Shown: positions 55,361-64,000 of the stretch, piece after piece
Layout: each line of letters opens with the position of its first letter
Numbering within the stretch: the stretch's first letter is position 1
DNA from: Verrucomicrobiota bacterium
Lineage (GTDB): Bacteria > Verrucomicrobiota > Verrucomicrobiia > Limisphaerales > VHDF01
Direction of reading: 5' to 3'
NCBI GenBank assembly: GCA_016871495.1
Contig: VHDF01000013.1
Coordinates: forward strand, 1 to 64,000
Length of the DNA stretch: 64,000 nt
Position numbers and translations under genes: made by a program
The notes under the pieces: model-generated
Database searches by the model: none
Told to the model about the DNA's origin: nothing
Seen by the model: only the letters and a program-made list of their open reading frames with translations

Positions 55361-56302
55361 ATGGCCCAAGACAGTCCATCGTTGAAAACCCTGCGCGCCC
55401 TGGCTGACCCAACCCGCGTTCGTATTCTCGCGTTGCTCGAGAACAACGAACTCTCGGTCAACGAACTCCAGGACATCACCGCGCTGGGCCAGTCCCGCAT
55501 CTCCACCCATCTCGGCCTGATGCAGGAGGCCGGCCTGCTCGACTCCCGCCGCGAGGGCAAGCGGACTTTTTACCGGCTGCAATCTTCTCCCTCCGAAGCC
55601 AGGGCCCCGAGTCTGGCGCTGGCCAAAGCCGCCGCGCGGGAACAGCCGGAATTCGAATCCGATCGGGCCAATCTCCGCCGCATCGTCACCCGACGCGCCC
55701 ATCAGGAACGCGTTTTTTTCAATCAGATCGCCGGCCGTTTCGATCGAAGCTATGGACCCGGACGTTCCTGGCAGGCGTTCGGACAACTGCTGTTGCGCCT
55801 CCTTCCGCCTCTGGTCGTGGCGGATCTCGGGTCCGGGGAAGGACTCCTCAGCGAACTGCTCGCCCGCAATTGCAAGAAGGTCATCGCGGTGGACAACTCG
55901 GAGAAGATGGTGGCGTTCGGCACTCGCAAGGCCAGGAAGAACGGCCTCAAGAATCTGGAGTTTCGCCTCGGCGACCTTGAACGCCCCCCCTTGGAACCCG
56001 CGAGCGTCGATGTGGTGATCCTGAGCCAGGCGCTGCATCATTCGGAGAACCCCGCCGCCGCGCTCCTCGCCGCGCGCCGTCTGCTGGTTCGCGGCGGCCA
56101 GATCCTCATCTTGGATCTGCGCCAGCATCACTTCGAAAAGGCCCGCGAATGGTATGGTGATCACTGGCTCGGATTTACGGAAGGCGACCTCCATCTTTGG
56201 CTGGAACGGGCGGGCTTCAGGAACATCGAAGTCGAAATCGTCGCCCGCGAGGAAGCTCCCCCCCATTTCGAGACGCTGCTCGGATCAGCCTTCGCGCCTT
56301 GA
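55361..56302 (+). CDS. ArsR-type regulator fused to a SAM-dependent methyltransferase domain
   Basis: A two-domain protein of 313 residues. Residues about 1-75 form an ArsR winged helix (LKTLRALADPTRVRILALLENNELSVNELQDITALGQSRISTHLGLMQEAGLLDSRREGKRTFYRL) without an obvious metal-binding Cys cluster. Residues about 130-300 form a class I methyltransferase: VVADLGSGEGLLSELLARNCKKVIAVDNSEKMVAFG (SAM site), LEFRLGDLERPPLEPASVDVVILSQALHH and LVRGGQILILDLRQHHFEKAREW. Facing metK-ahcY, it probably senses SAM or SAH and represses the pair, as known for SahR-type ArsR proteins. I used the ATG at 55361, right before the domain. Confidence 0.9.
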   Translation: MAQDSPSLKTLRALADPTRVRILALLENNELSVNELQDITALGQSRISTHLGLMQEAGLLDSRREGKRTFYRLQSSPSEARAPSLALAKAAAREQPEFESDRANLRRIVTRRAHQERVFFNQIAGRFDRSYGPGRSWQAFGQLLLRLLPPLVVADLGSGEGLLSELLARNCKKVIAVDNSEKMVAFGTRKARKNGLKNLEFRLGDLERPPLEPASVDVVILSQALHHSENPAAALLAARRLLVRGGQILILDLRQHHFEKAREWYGDHWLGFTEGDLHLWLERAGFRNIEVEIVAREEAPPHFETLLGSAFAP

Positions 56303-56349
56303 CCGCCAGCCCCCTACCCCCTCCCGCCCGCGGGCGCACCAACCGCGCC

Positions 56350-56832
56350 TCAACAACTCGTGGGAACCTCCCGCAACACCGCCAGGCAATGCGGAATGGC
56401 TCCCGCCACAAATCCCAGGCACTCCGCCGCGCCGGAGGGTTTCCCGGGCAGGCAGAGCACCAGGCTATTCTCCACCACCACGGCGAGGCTTCGCGAGAGG
56501 ATCGCATTCGGGGTGATCTTCATCGATTCCATCCGCATGATTTCGCCAAACCCAGGCAGTTCCCGCGTCGCGATCTCACGCACAGCTTCCGGAGTCACGT
56601 CTCTCGCTGCCACCCCGGTGCCTCCCGTGGTCAATACCAACTGGCATCCTCGATGGATCAGTTCGCGAACGGCCCGCTGAATGTCCGCTTTTTCATCCGG
56701 CACCAACAATTCTAATTCCACACGCCACCCACGGCTTTCCGCAGCCTGGCGGACAGCAGGTCCCCCCAGGTCGTCATAGAGTCCGCGCGACGCCCGATCG
56801 GAAATGGTGATGACACCGGCTCGAATCAACAT
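56350..56832 (-). CDS. MogA/MoaB family molybdenum cofactor protein
   Basis: A molybdopterin adenylyltransferase-like protein of 160 residues. It starts IRAGVITISDRASRGLYDDLGGPAV and has the substrate loop VLTTGGTGVAARDVTPEAVREIATRELPGFGEIMR and the C-terminal VLCLPGKPSGAAECLGFVAGAIPHCLAVL. MogA activates molybdopterin for metal insertion and MoaB is a close relative; sequence alone does not separate them. No other molybdenum genes are nearby. Confidence 0.92.
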   Translation of the reverse strand: MLIRAGVITISDRASRGLYDDLGGPAVRQAAESRGWRVELELLVPDEKADIQRAVRELIHRGCQLVLTTGGTGVAARDVTPEAVREIATRELPGFGEIMRMESMKITPNAILSRSLAVVVENSLVLCLPGKPSGAAECLGFVAGAIPHCLAVLREVPTSC

Positions 56833-56914
56833 GCCATTGAGGCTAGCGTGACCCCTTGAAAACTTCCACTCCCCAATCGAATTCTATTGGTCTTCATTCA
56901 GCCTGATCGGCAAC

Positions 56915-57745
56915 ATGACTGGATTTCCGGTCATGCGACGCCACCGAAAGTCCTCGATTCCGCGGCATGCGGTCCACCCGCATCCTCCCCCGTCCGCTCG
57001 CCGCCCATGCGGTCAGGGCGGCCATGGATTCGCGAATCTGCTCCGTCCCCCTGGAAGGGCCGGAGCCTTCACACTGCTCGAACTGCTGGTGGTCATCGGC
57101 GTCATCGCGTTGCTGGCGTCGCTCCTCGCACCCGCCCTGGCCCGCGCCGGACACCGAGCCCGCCAAACCCAGTGCCTCGGCAATTTCCGCCAGATCGGCA
57201 TCGCTTTCACACTCTACCTGGCGGACCATGCGGAGATTTTCCCCGATCGCCGTGATCTGAAGGTCCGGCTGGGTTTCAAACCTTGGACCGATTGGCCGCC
57301 TTCCGACCCTCGCGGCGGCTGGGCCGGCGCGGTCCTGGCTCCGCTCCTGACTCCCAAATCGTGGCAATGCGCGGGACGGATTCAATCCATCTGGCCGACG
57401 TTGGCCGCGGCGAACCAGTTGTCTCATCCCGAAGACTCCCTCTCCTCCGTCCACTACTGGCTCTGGAGGTTCGACCGGACGGAGGACCCGATTCCAGCCG
57501 ACAATTTTTGGGCCAAGACCGTCGAGGCAGCCGCGCAGCAATTCATCGATGCCCGTTCGGGATCCGTGGATGCGCCTTCGGGTCCCTCGGAAGTCGAACT
57601 CACGGTGGACGCCTATTTTCCCGGGACGGTGGCTGCGATCCCTCCTGCCTGGCGCGGATTGTCGCCCCACCCCGGCGGTCGGAATCGATTATTTTTGGAC
57701 GGACGGGCCGCATTTTCGAAGGATGCGCGGCTCCGATCGCGATGA
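56915..57745 (+). CDS. Prepilin-like protein with type IV pilin N-terminus
   Basis: A 276-residue protein. After an unusually long basic/Pro-rich leader of about 51 residues comes the class III signal GAFTLLELLVVIGVIALLASLLAPALARA, which a prepilin peptidase would cut before Phe. Then CLGNFRQIGIAFTLYLADHAEIFPDR follows, matching the DUF1559-like pseudopilins abundant in Verrucomicrobia and Planctomycetes, and a beta-rich end HPGGRNRLFLDGRAAFSKDARL. It may have a role in secretion or the cell surface. No other pilus genes are near. A later ATG (56933) is possible. Confidence 0.82.
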   Translation: MTGFPVMRRHRKSSIPRHAVHPHPPPSARRPCGQGGHGFANLLRPPGRAGAFTLLELLVVIGVIALLASLLAPALARAGHRARQTQCLGNFRQIGIAFTLYLADHAEIFPDRRDLKVRLGFKPWTDWPPSDPRGGWAGAVLAPLLTPKSWQCAGRIQSIWPTLAAANQLSHPEDSLSSVHYWLWRFDRTEDPIPADNFWAKTVEAAAQQFIDARSGSVDAPSGPSEVELTVDAYFPGTVAAIPPAWRGLSPHPGGRNRLFLDGRAAFSKDARLRSR

Positions 57746-57754
57746 GTCTTGCCC

Positions 57755-58849
57755 ATGCGTGCATCCACCGCTCCCCCTGACTTGGACTGGACCCGGCTGT
57801 TGCGGGAGGTTTCGCGCTCGTTTTACCTCACGTTGAGAGTGCTGCCGTCCCGGGTGCGCATTCCGATTGGTCTGGCGTATCTGCTGGCTCGCGCCACCGA
57901 CACGGTTGCCGACACCGAGGCGATCCCCGCCGAATTCCGGCTCGCCGCGCTGGATCAGTTGCGGAAGGCAATCCTGTCCGGCGGCTTCAGCCCGGATTTC
58001 AGCCGGTTCTTGGATGGGTTGCCCCCAGGACACCCGGGCAATCCCACCGCCGGGGAGCGGGCTTTGCTGGCGGAGATGCCGCGGACGCTCCAATGGCTTG
58101 GGTCCATGGATCCCGCGGATCGAGAGCGCATTCGCCAGGTCTTGGAGGTGATCACGAGCGGGCAGATCCTGGACGTTGGCCGATTTGGGCAGGCGACCGA
58201 AAAATCGATTGTCGCGTTGAAGACTCTTTCCGAACTCGATGACTATACTTATCGCGTCGCGGGCTGTGTGGGAGAATTCTGGACCCGCATTTGCCGGACG
58301 CATCTGTTTCCGGATGCGCCGATTTCAGAAAGCGCTCTGCTGGAGGACGGTGTCCGTTTCGGCAAGGGATTGCAGTTGGTGAATATTCTGCGGGACCTGC
58401 CGAAAGATTTGCGCTTGGGACGTTGTTATCTTCCCTCGGAGCAACTCATGGCGCGGTCGTTGGTTCCCGGCGATCTGCTCGACCCGGCCGCGTACGAGCG
58501 GCTCGCCCCGCTGTTTGGGGCGGCGCTGGACCGGGCTCGCGGCCACTTGGACGCGGGATGGCGCTACACGAATTCCCTGCCTCGCCGCCTCGTCCGCATA
58601 CGACTGGCTTGCGCATGGCCCATCCTGATCGGGATCGACACGCTGGGCCGGCTTCGCGGAGTCAACCCGCTTGAGGGCTCGCATCGAGTCAAGACCCCGC
58701 GCGCCGTGGTTCGCGGCATGATCTGGCAGTCCGTGTGGCGTCTGGCGTGGCCGCCCGCCTGGAACCGTCTTGACCGCTGGGCCGAGGCTCGCGTCAAGCG
58801 GTCTCGCGAAAGCCCCTTTAGCAAGCCCCCAAAGCAAGGAATGGAATGA
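57755..58849 (+). CDS. Squalene/phytoene synthase family protein
   Basis: A trans-isoprenyl diphosphate synthase-fold enzyme of 364 residues joining two prenyl diphosphates head to head, most like squalene synthase. Marks are the SRSFYLTLRVLPSRVR start, the first Asp-rich motif ARATDTVADTEAIP, YTYRVAGCVGEFWTRI and the second Asp-rich motif GLQLVNILRDLPKDLRLGRCYLP. It could feed hopanoid or carotenoid synthesis, but no cyclase or desaturase lies here. Start ATG 57755; the 3' end overlaps the convergent truB by 32 bases. Confidence 0.88.
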   Translation: MRASTAPPDLDWTRLLREVSRSFYLTLRVLPSRVRIPIGLAYLLARATDTVADTEAIPAEFRLAALDQLRKAILSGGFSPDFSRFLDGLPPGHPGNPTAGERALLAEMPRTLQWLGSMDPADRERIRQVLEVITSGQILDVGRFGQATEKSIVALKTLSELDDYTYRVAGCVGEFWTRICRTHLFPDAPISESALLEDGVRFGKGLQLVNILRDLPKDLRLGRCYLPSEQLMARSLVPGDLLDPAAYERLAPLFGAALDRARGHLDAGWRYTNSLPRRLVRIRLACAWPILIGIDTLGRLRGVNPLEGSHRVKTPRAVVRGMIWQSVWRLAWPPAWNRLDRWAEARVKRSRESPFSKPPKQGME

Positions 58850-59531
58850 TCCGAGGCCGGAGCTGTTCCGGCGTCATTTGGATCAACTCCTCAAAAGGAA
58901 TGGCATCGGCGACGTCATACAGGTCGATGGCGGTCCGTCGCAATCGCGACAGATAAGCTCCACATCCGATCGTCTGTCCGAGTTCGTGGATCAAGGTGCG
59001 AACGTAGGTGCCCTTTGTGCAGGCCACCCGAAAGCTGCCCGACGGCGGGGTGTAGGAAGTGAAGCGAAAGTTGTAAATGTGAATCAGGCGTGGCTTACGT
59101 TCCACTTCGACGCCTTTTCTCGCCAGTTTGTAAAGGGGGACGCCCTGGATTTTGACCGCCGAAACCATCGGCGGCGTTTGCATGTGATCCCCCAGGAACG
59201 CCTGGCAATAGACATCCAACTGCTCGACCGTCAGTTCGGGCAGGGGAGCGGTTGCGGTGATTTCTCCTTCCGCATCGAAACTGGAGGTCGAGGTACCGAA
59301 GGTGGCGCCGCCCTCATAAACCTTGTCGGATCCCATCAGCTTTTCGGAAAGCCGTGTCGCCTTGCCCAGGACGAGGATCATGAGCCCGGTGGCGGCAGGA
59401 TCGAGCGTGCCGCAATGACCGACCTTCTTGAACCCAAAATGGCGCCGCACCACATCCACCAGATCGTGAGAAGTCGGGCCCGCCGGCTTGTCCACCAGCA
59501 AGCCTCCGTCGAACGCGTCGAACGTCTGCAT
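58818..59531 (-). CDS. truB: tRNA pseudouridine(55) synthase TruB
   Basis: TruB (237 residues) makes the T-loop pseudouridine 55 of tRNA. It has GGLLVDKPAGPTSHDLVDVVRR, the catalytic GHCGTLDPAATGLMILVLGKATRL, KVYEGGATFGTSTSSFDAEGEI and CTKGTYVRTLIHELGQTIGCGAYLSRLRRT. The C-terminal domain is short, as in small TruB forms. Last gene of nusA-infB-rbfA-nrnA-truB. Confidence 0.96.
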   Translation of the reverse strand: MQTFDAFDGGLLVDKPAGPTSHDLVDVVRRHFGFKKVGHCGTLDPAATGLMILVLGKATRLSEKLMGSDKVYEGGATFGTSTSSFDAEGEITATAPLPELTVEQLDVYCQAFLGDHMQTPPMVSAVKIQGVPLYKLARKGVEVERKPRLIHIYNFRFTSYTPPSGSFRVACTKGTYVRTLIHELGQTIGCGAYLSRLRRTAIDLYDVADAIPFEELIQMTPEQLRPRIIPFLALGAC

Positions 59532-59541
59532 CAGGTGGAAA

Positions 59542-60525
59542 TCAGGGAAGTTGGTTGATGGCCTGGCGGAGGGCGCCGATCACTTTTCGTTGCGCCGAGA
59601 GCGGGGAACCGGCGACGCGAAGCCCCGCCGCTGCCGAATGCCCCCCCCCGCCGAACTGCGACGCGATCCGGTTGACATCCACACCGGGATGCTTGGAGCG
59701 CAGGCTCACCCGGGTCAGTTGCTCCTCGATCTCCTCGAACAAGGCCGCCACCAGCACCGGCTCGATGGAGCGAATATGGTCAATGAGCCCCTCGCTGTCC
59801 GCCGGAGTCGCACCGGCCCTCGAGTAATCCGACTTTTTCAACCAGAGATAGGCGATACGGTCGTCATGCGTCAGCCGAAAGCGGTTGTAGACATGTCGCA
59901 GCAAACGCACGCGAGAGAGCGGGAAGGACTGGTAGACTTCGTTGCAGATGCGGCTCAGGTCCGCCCCTCGCTCCACGAGTTCCCCCGCCGTGCGATAGGT
60001 TTCCGGCCGCGTGCTGGGATACTGGAAAGACCCGGTATCGGTCGAAATGGCCGTGAACAAACAATCGGCGATCGCGCGGGTGACTTCCCACTTCAAGGAC
60101 CGCAAGAGCTCATAAACCAACTCACCCGTCGAAGGTTTGTCGGGACAGATCCAGTTCAGGTCGGCGTAGCGCGTGTTGCTGCGGTGGTGGTCGATGTTGA
60201 TGAAGAGCGCTCGTTGCGACACGCATTCCCCGGTGCGGCCCAATCGTTCGAAACTGGCCGCGTCGGTGGCGACCACACAATCAAACGACTGCCCCGGCTT
60301 GGGCTTGCGCACTCTGTTTTCAGGATCCAGAAAACGAAGCTTCGGTGGAACGGCATCGTCATTCCAGACCACAACATCCTTGCCCGCGACCTCCAGCGCG
60401 AGACCGAGCGCGAGCTGCGAGCCGATGCAGTCTCCATCGGGACGAACGTGCCCCACCACGCAAAAACTGCGGTGCCGCCTCAAGGCGGATTGGATCTCCT
60501 CCAGCGGAGCTTCTCCTGGCCTCAT
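59542..60525 (-). CDS. DHH/DHHA1 phosphoesterase, NrnA-like oligoribonuclease
   Basis: A 327-residue DHH-family phosphoesterase. Metal motifs are VGHVRPDGDCIGSQLALGLAL, CVVATDAAS, FINIDHHRSNTRYAD and FTAISTDTGSFQYPST; the DHHA1 end is IASQFGGGGHSAAAGLRV. NrnA-type enzymes degrade nanoRNA and can dephosphorylate pAp. Its ATG overlaps the rbfA stop as ATGA, so it is coupled to rbfA. Confidence 0.92.
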   Translation of the reverse strand: MRPGEAPLEEIQSALRRHRSFCVVGHVRPDGDCIGSQLALGLALEVAGKDVVVWNDDAVPPKLRFLDPENRVRKPKPGQSFDCVVATDAASFERLGRTGECVSQRALFINIDHHRSNTRYADLNWICPDKPSTGELVYELLRSLKWEVTRAIADCLFTAISTDTGSFQYPSTRPETYRTAGELVERGADLSRICNEVYQSFPLSRVRLLRHVYNRFRLTHDDRIAYLWLKKSDYSRAGATPADSEGLIDHIRSIEPVLVAALFEEIEEQLTRVSLRSKHPGVDVNRIASQFGGGGHSAAAGLRVAGSPLSAQRKVIGALRQAINQLP

Positions 60526-60878
60526 GAAGCGGGTTTCTCCTTCTCGATTTCTTCAATAATGGCCAGCACGCGATTGCCCTTCTCGATGGAATCATCGAGC
60601 ACGAACTTCAGCAGCGGCGCGTGCCTCAGCACCACGTCCTGGGCTACCTGATGCTGCAGGCGAATGCGGTGTTGCTCAAGTCGTTCTCCAGCCCGGCGCT
60701 TCTGTTCCTTGGTGCCGACCACTCCGACGTAAGCCGTGGCTTGGCGCAAATCCGAGGTGAGTTCGACCTCATTCACATTCATCAGCCCGCATTCGTCCAA
60801 AACAAATTCACGCCGCAACAATTCGCCCAGGGAGCGCTTCAACAACTCGCGAACGCGTTCGATACGGATGGTTTGCAT
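60522..60878 (-). CDS. rbfA: Ribosome-binding factor A
   Basis: RbfA (118 residues) is a KH-fold factor for late maturation of the 30S subunit. It reads RIERVRELLKRSLGELLRREFV, NVNEVELTSDLRQATAYVGVVG and LKFVLDDSIEKGNRVLAIIEEIEKE, all typical. The start is the ATG at 60876-60878 (MQTIRIERV); 19 further open codons upstream are not conserved. It lies 64 bases after infB. Confidence 0.95.
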   Translation of the reverse strand: MQTIRIERVRELLKRSLGELLRREFVLDECGLMNVNEVELTSDLRQATAYVGVVGTKEQKRRAGERLEQHRIRLQHQVAQDVVLRHAPLLKFVLDDSIEKGNRVLAIIEEIEKEKPAS

Positions 60879-60942
60879 GTTCGGTGGATCCGGCGCCCGG
60901 CAGCCCTCCACGCGCACCGGACCGCGGCATCCCAATCAGCCG

Positions 60943-63498
60943 TCACAGTTTTTGAGCCACCTTCTCCAACGTATAACACTCAATGGTGTCTCCGGGTTGG
61001 TACTCGTTGAAACCGTCGAGACGAATACCGCACTCCATGCCGGCGCGGACTTCGTTGACCTCGTCCTGGAAGCGGCGAAGCGAGAGCGAAACCCCCTCGA
61101 AGATCAATCCTTTGCGTCGATAGACCCGCATCTTGCCCTTGACGATGCGCCCGCTCGAAACCGCGCACCCCGCAACGTTGCCGCCCTTGGAGAGCTCGAA
61201 CACCTTGCGGACTTCGGCGGAGCCGATCGTCACTTCCTTGATCAAGGGGTCGAGCAAGCCCGCCATGGCTTCCTTCACCTGATCGATGAGCTCGTAAATG
61301 ATCGCGTAGAGCTTGATCTGCACGCCTTCGCGTTTGGCCGCTTCGGACACTCCGTTGTCGATGCGGGTGTGAAAACCGAGGATGATCGCTTTGGAGGCCG
61401 AGGCCAGGGACACGTCCGACTCCGTGATCGTGCCGACGGCACTGTGGATCACTTCCAGGCTGACCTTGCTCGTCTCAACCTTCTGCAGGGCCTCGACGAT
61501 GGCTTCCACCGAACCTTGCGCGTCGGCCTTGACCACGACTTTGAGCACCTTCTGGCTTTCGCTGGCCAGGGTGTCGAACAAATTCTCAAGCGTCACCTTG
61601 GGGCGGCGCTCGTTTTCAACATGGCGAGCTTCCATGGCTCGCTGCTCGCCAAGCATGCGGGCGCTCTTGTCGTTCTCCACCACGCTGAATTCGATGCCCG
61701 CCTCGGGAACTCCATTCAACCCGAGTACTTTGACGGCGACAGACGGCCCCGCTTCCTTGAGCCTGGAACCCTCCTCGTTGATCAAAGCTCTGACTTTGCC
61801 CCAATATTGGCCGCAAATCACCACATCCCCCACCTTCAAGGTCCCCTTGCGAACCAGAACCGTGGCGGTGGGGCCGCCGGGCTCGAGTCCGGATTCGATG
61901 ACGTTGCCTTTGGCCCGGCGGTTGGGGTTGGCTTTGAGCTCCAAGACCTCCGCCTGGAGCACGATCAACTCGAGCAACTTTTCGATGCCTTGCTTGGTCA
62001 GGGCCGAAACATCCTGGAAAATCGTTTCGCCTCCCCATTCCTCGCAGACCAACCCCTTGTCCTGCAACTGCTGCCGGACTTTCATGGGATTCGCATTCGG
62101 ATGATCGCACTTGTTGACCGCCACGATCATGGGAACCTTGGCGGCTCTGGCGTGGCTGAGAGCTTCCAACGTTTGCGGCATCACGCCGTCGTTCGCCGCG
62201 ACGACCAGAATGACAATATCGGTCACGTTGGCGCCGCGGGCGCGCATCGAACTGAAAGCGGCGTGTCCCGGCGTGTCGAGGAAGGTGATCTGCTGGAGAT
62301 CCTTCGGGCGGTCCGGATGCGGCACGCTGATGGTGTAGGCGCCGATGTGCTGCGTAATGCCGCCCGCCTCCCCGGCCGCCACATTGGCCTTGCGAATGAC
62401 ATCCAGAAGCGTCGTCTTGCCGTGATCGACGTGTCCCATGATGGTGACAACCGGAGCCCGAAGCTGCAACTCCTCCGCCCGGTCTTCCTTGTCGAGTTCG
62501 ACCTCCTTCTTCGGGGCGTGGACGATGCCTCCGCCACGCTCGCGTTTCTCGAGCTCGAACCGAAAGCCATACTTGCCGCACAGGTGCTGCGCCACGTTCT
62601 CATCGATCGCCTGATTGACGTTCGCAAACACGCCAATCTCCATCATGTCCGCGATCAACTGAAACGGTTTGCGTTTGATCTGCTCGGCCAATTCCCGCAC
62701 GATGATCGGCGGCTTGATCGAAATCAGCTCGCCGCCCGAAGGCTGAATAAACTTGGGTTCGGCCGTGCCCGGCTTGGCGGCGGGAGCAGGGGCCTGACCC
62801 CGTCCCCCCCCTTGGTCCTGAGCGGGACGTGAAGAGGGAGCACCCGCTCCGCGCGAATCCCGGTTGTCCCCCCGTCCGAACCTCGGATCCGGTCGCGCAC
62901 CCGGGCGGGTGGCGGGAGGACGTTCCTGAGGTTTCGCCACCGGCCTGGTCGGCAGTTGAATAAACCCAACCTTGTCACCAATGCGTGGAGGTGGCGGGGT
63001 GGTTGGAGCGAGGGGCTTCACCGGAGGTAGAGGCGGCGGTGGATGGACCGGCGCTTCCAGCGCGGGACTCGGAGCGGGAGTCGCGGGAAGAGGCGGATGC
63101 GGTGCCGCTTCCTGGGGTGGAGCGGACGCCTCCGTCAGGGCAGAATCCGTCAGGGTGACTTCAGAATCGGGAGTCAGGGCTTCGCTCTCCGCCATGACGA
63201 CGGAAGCAGGAGCCTCTTCGGATTCAGCCTCCACCGCCAGGACCGACGGCGCCGGCTCGGGCTCGGGTTCCGGCGCTTTCGTGAGAATGACCACGGGCTC
63301 CGGGAGGATCGGCGCGGGCGCCTCCGCCGTCTCGGGCTTCTTACCCCCCAACTGCTCGGTCAAATATTCGGCGGTGATCTTGTCCAGCGAGCTGGACGGC
63401 ACCTTGGCGGCGGCGATGCCCAATTCCTTCGCCTTGACGAGCACTTCTTTGCTCTCGATGCCAAGTTTCTTCGCGATGTCGTAAATCCGGACGGGCAT
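60943..63498 (-). CDS. infB: Translation initiation factor IF-2
   Basis: IF-2 (851 residues) is the GTPase that delivers initiator tRNA to the 30S subunit. An N-terminal domain ([28 protein letters not shown]) is followed by a long Pro/Ala/Glu-rich linker. The G domain has [59 protein letters not shown] and [11 protein letters not shown], and the C-terminal domains end [22 protein letters not shown]. It is in the nusA-infB-rbfA order. Confidence 0.98.
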   Translation of the reverse strand: MPVRIYDIAKKLGIESKEVLVKAKELGIAAAKVPSSSLDKITAEYLTEQLGGKKPETAEAPAPILPEPVVILTKAPEPEPEPAPSVLAVEAESEEAPASVVMAESEALTPDSEVTLTDSALTEASAPPQEAAPHPPLPATPAPSPALEAPVHPPPPLPPVKPLAPTTPPPPRIGDKVGFIQLPTRPVAKPQERPPATRPGARPDPRFGRGDNRDSRGAGAPSSRPAQDQGGGRGQAPAPAAKPGTAEPKFIQPSGGELISIKPPIIVRELAEQIKRKPFQLIADMMEIGVFANVNQAIDENVAQHLCGKYGFRFELEKRERGGGIVHAPKKEVELDKEDRAEELQLRAPVVTIMGHVDHGKTTLLDVIRKANVAAGEAGGITQHIGAYTISVPHPDRPKDLQQITFLDTPGHAAFSSMRARGANVTDIVILVVAANDGVMPQTLEALSHARAAKVPMIVAVNKCDHPNANPMKVRQQLQDKGLVCEEWGGETIFQDVSALTKQGIEKLLELIVLQAEVLELKANPNRRAKGNVIESGLEPGGPTATVLVRKGTLKVGDVVICGQYWGKVRALINEEGSRLKEAGPSVAVKVLGLNGVPEAGIEFSVVENDKSARMLGEQRAMEARHVENERRPKVTLENLFDTLASESQKVLKVVVKADAQGSVEAIVEALQKVETSKVSLEVIHSAVGTITESDVSLASASKAIILGFHTRIDNGVSEAAKREGVQIKLYAIIYELIDQVKEAMAGLLDPLIKEVTIGSAEVRKVFELSKGGNVAGCAVSSGRIVKGKMRVYRRKGLIFEGVSLSLRRFQDEVNEVRAGMECGIRLDGFNEYQPGDTIECYTLEKVAQKL

Positions 63499-63605
63499 AT
63501 TTAAATCGGGGCAAACCGGCTGTGTGTCGCGCTCTCATCGCGCGCTCAAAACGTTCCAAATCCGCACTTTCTTCGAACAGTCCATGTCGGTCAGTTGGAA
63601 AAGGG

Positions 63606-64000
63606 TCACGGTTGCTGCCGTCGCGCCGCCTCGGTGCGAATCGCATCGAGAACCGTCAGGGCTTGATCTCCAATTTTGGGGATCGCGGCCAGATCGTCGG
63701 GCTCCGCTTGCAGCAGATCATCCAAGCTCAAAAATCCGGCATGCACCAGCGCGTCGGCTTGTTCTTGATTGATGCCGGGAATCTCAGCCACGGCGCGCAC
63801 CGCCTGCGCCACTTTTTGCTCGAACCCAAGCACCTCGACATGCTCGGCATCGATCTCAACGTGCCACCCGGTCAGCTTGGAAGTGAGCCTCGCATTTTGT
63901 CCCCGCTTGCCGATGGCGAGTGAAAGCTGATCCTCCGCCACGATGATCTTCACCCGGCGGTTGGCTTCATCGACTTCGAAAGCCTTCAACTTCGCGGGGG
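63606..64000 (-). CDS. nusA: Transcription termination/antitermination factor NusA, C-terminal part
   Basis: The 3' end of nusA; the gene continues past the window edge. The KH2 region reads PAKLKAFEVDEANRRVKIIVAEDQLSLAIGKRGQNARLTSKLTGWHVEI, then a helix-hairpin-helix tail (VAEIPGINQEQADALVHAGFLSLDDLLQAEPDDLAAIPKIGDQALTVLDAI). NusA controls pausing and termination. It is directly upstream of infB, as in most bacteria. Confidence 0.95.
   Translation of the reverse strand, partial: PAKLKAFEVDEANRRVKIIVAEDQLSLAIGKRGQNARLTSKLTGWHVEIDAEHVEVLGFEQKVAQAVRAVAEIPGINQEQADALVHAGFLSLDDLLQAEPDDLAAIPKIGDQALTVLDAIRTEAARRQQP

Noticed and set aside
60736-62832. A 698-codon plus-strand open frame
   Set aside because: It lies antisense to infB, whose translation matches IF-2 throughout; the plus-strand text is His/Arg-rich shadow with no domain.

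Overview
The window is a high-GC bacterial chromosome segment, densely packed and mostly housekeeping, with about 51 protein genes and no rRNA, tRNA or CRISPR array that I can see. The family content points to Verrucomicrobiota, probably the Pedosphaera/Limisphaerales side. The clues are a GAFTLLELLVVI-type prepilin, a LamG lipoprotein, a phosphatase ending in calcium-binding type-3 repeats, an HTTM membrane protein, M16 protease pairs, and accessory SecA/M50/HlyD genes. Taxonomy is inference from gene families, not from a marker gene.

Layout. 1-262: 3' end of an ankyrin-repeat gene broken by an in-frame TAA. 484-3357 (minus): DUF374 acyltransferase, ruvA, ruvC and a short-chain dehydrogenase. 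3405-10276 (minus): a four-gene block of HlyD adaptor, GAF-HlyD fusion, M50 metallopeptidase-HlyD fusion and a short SecA paralogue, the most unusual system here. 10787-18823: metallophosphoesterase, MBL-fold hydrolase, HTTM protein, one unknown and a LamG lipoprotein. 19028-26862 (minus): two signal peptidases, lepA, phosphohexomutase, rpe and ftsH. 26944-34037 (minus): tilS and the complete pyruvate dehydrogenase complex (E3, E2, E1), with a divergent lipoate ligase at 34105. 35231-38509: M16 peptidase pair. 38803-42926: LON-domain protein, a small DUF6941-like protein, pgpA, pgsA and rimO. 43223-45039: FIST sensor and trmB. 45283-50262: katG, a SurA/PpiD-like chaperone and an RluA-type pseudouridine synthase. 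50197-52431 (minus): LysE exporter, pssA and psd. 52575-56302: ahcY and metK, divergent from an ArsR-methyltransferase regulator. 56350-58849: MogA/MoaB, a prepilin-like protein and squalene synthase. 58818-64000 (minus): truB, nrnA-like, rbfA, infB and the 3' end of nusA.

Functional themes. Phospholipid synthesis is spread over the window (pgsA, pgpA, pssA, psd, acyltransferase). The SAM cycle (metK, ahcY) faces its probable regulator across a shared promoter. Pyruvate dehydrogenase and the lipoate ligase that can charge its E2 share a divergent promoter. Envelope protein traffic is covered by two signal peptidases, FtsH, SurA/PpiD-like, the M16 pair and the SecA/M50/HlyD block.

Two dispersed families of non-coding palindromic elements are present. 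Family A has three 134-bp copies (10358, 18889, 42993), each flanked by a perfect 9-bp direct repeat, so these are genuine transposition products of a MITE-like element. Family B (10503 and a half copy at 45042) shares the terminal CGGTGYATCC and carries nested hairpins. No transposase lies in the window.
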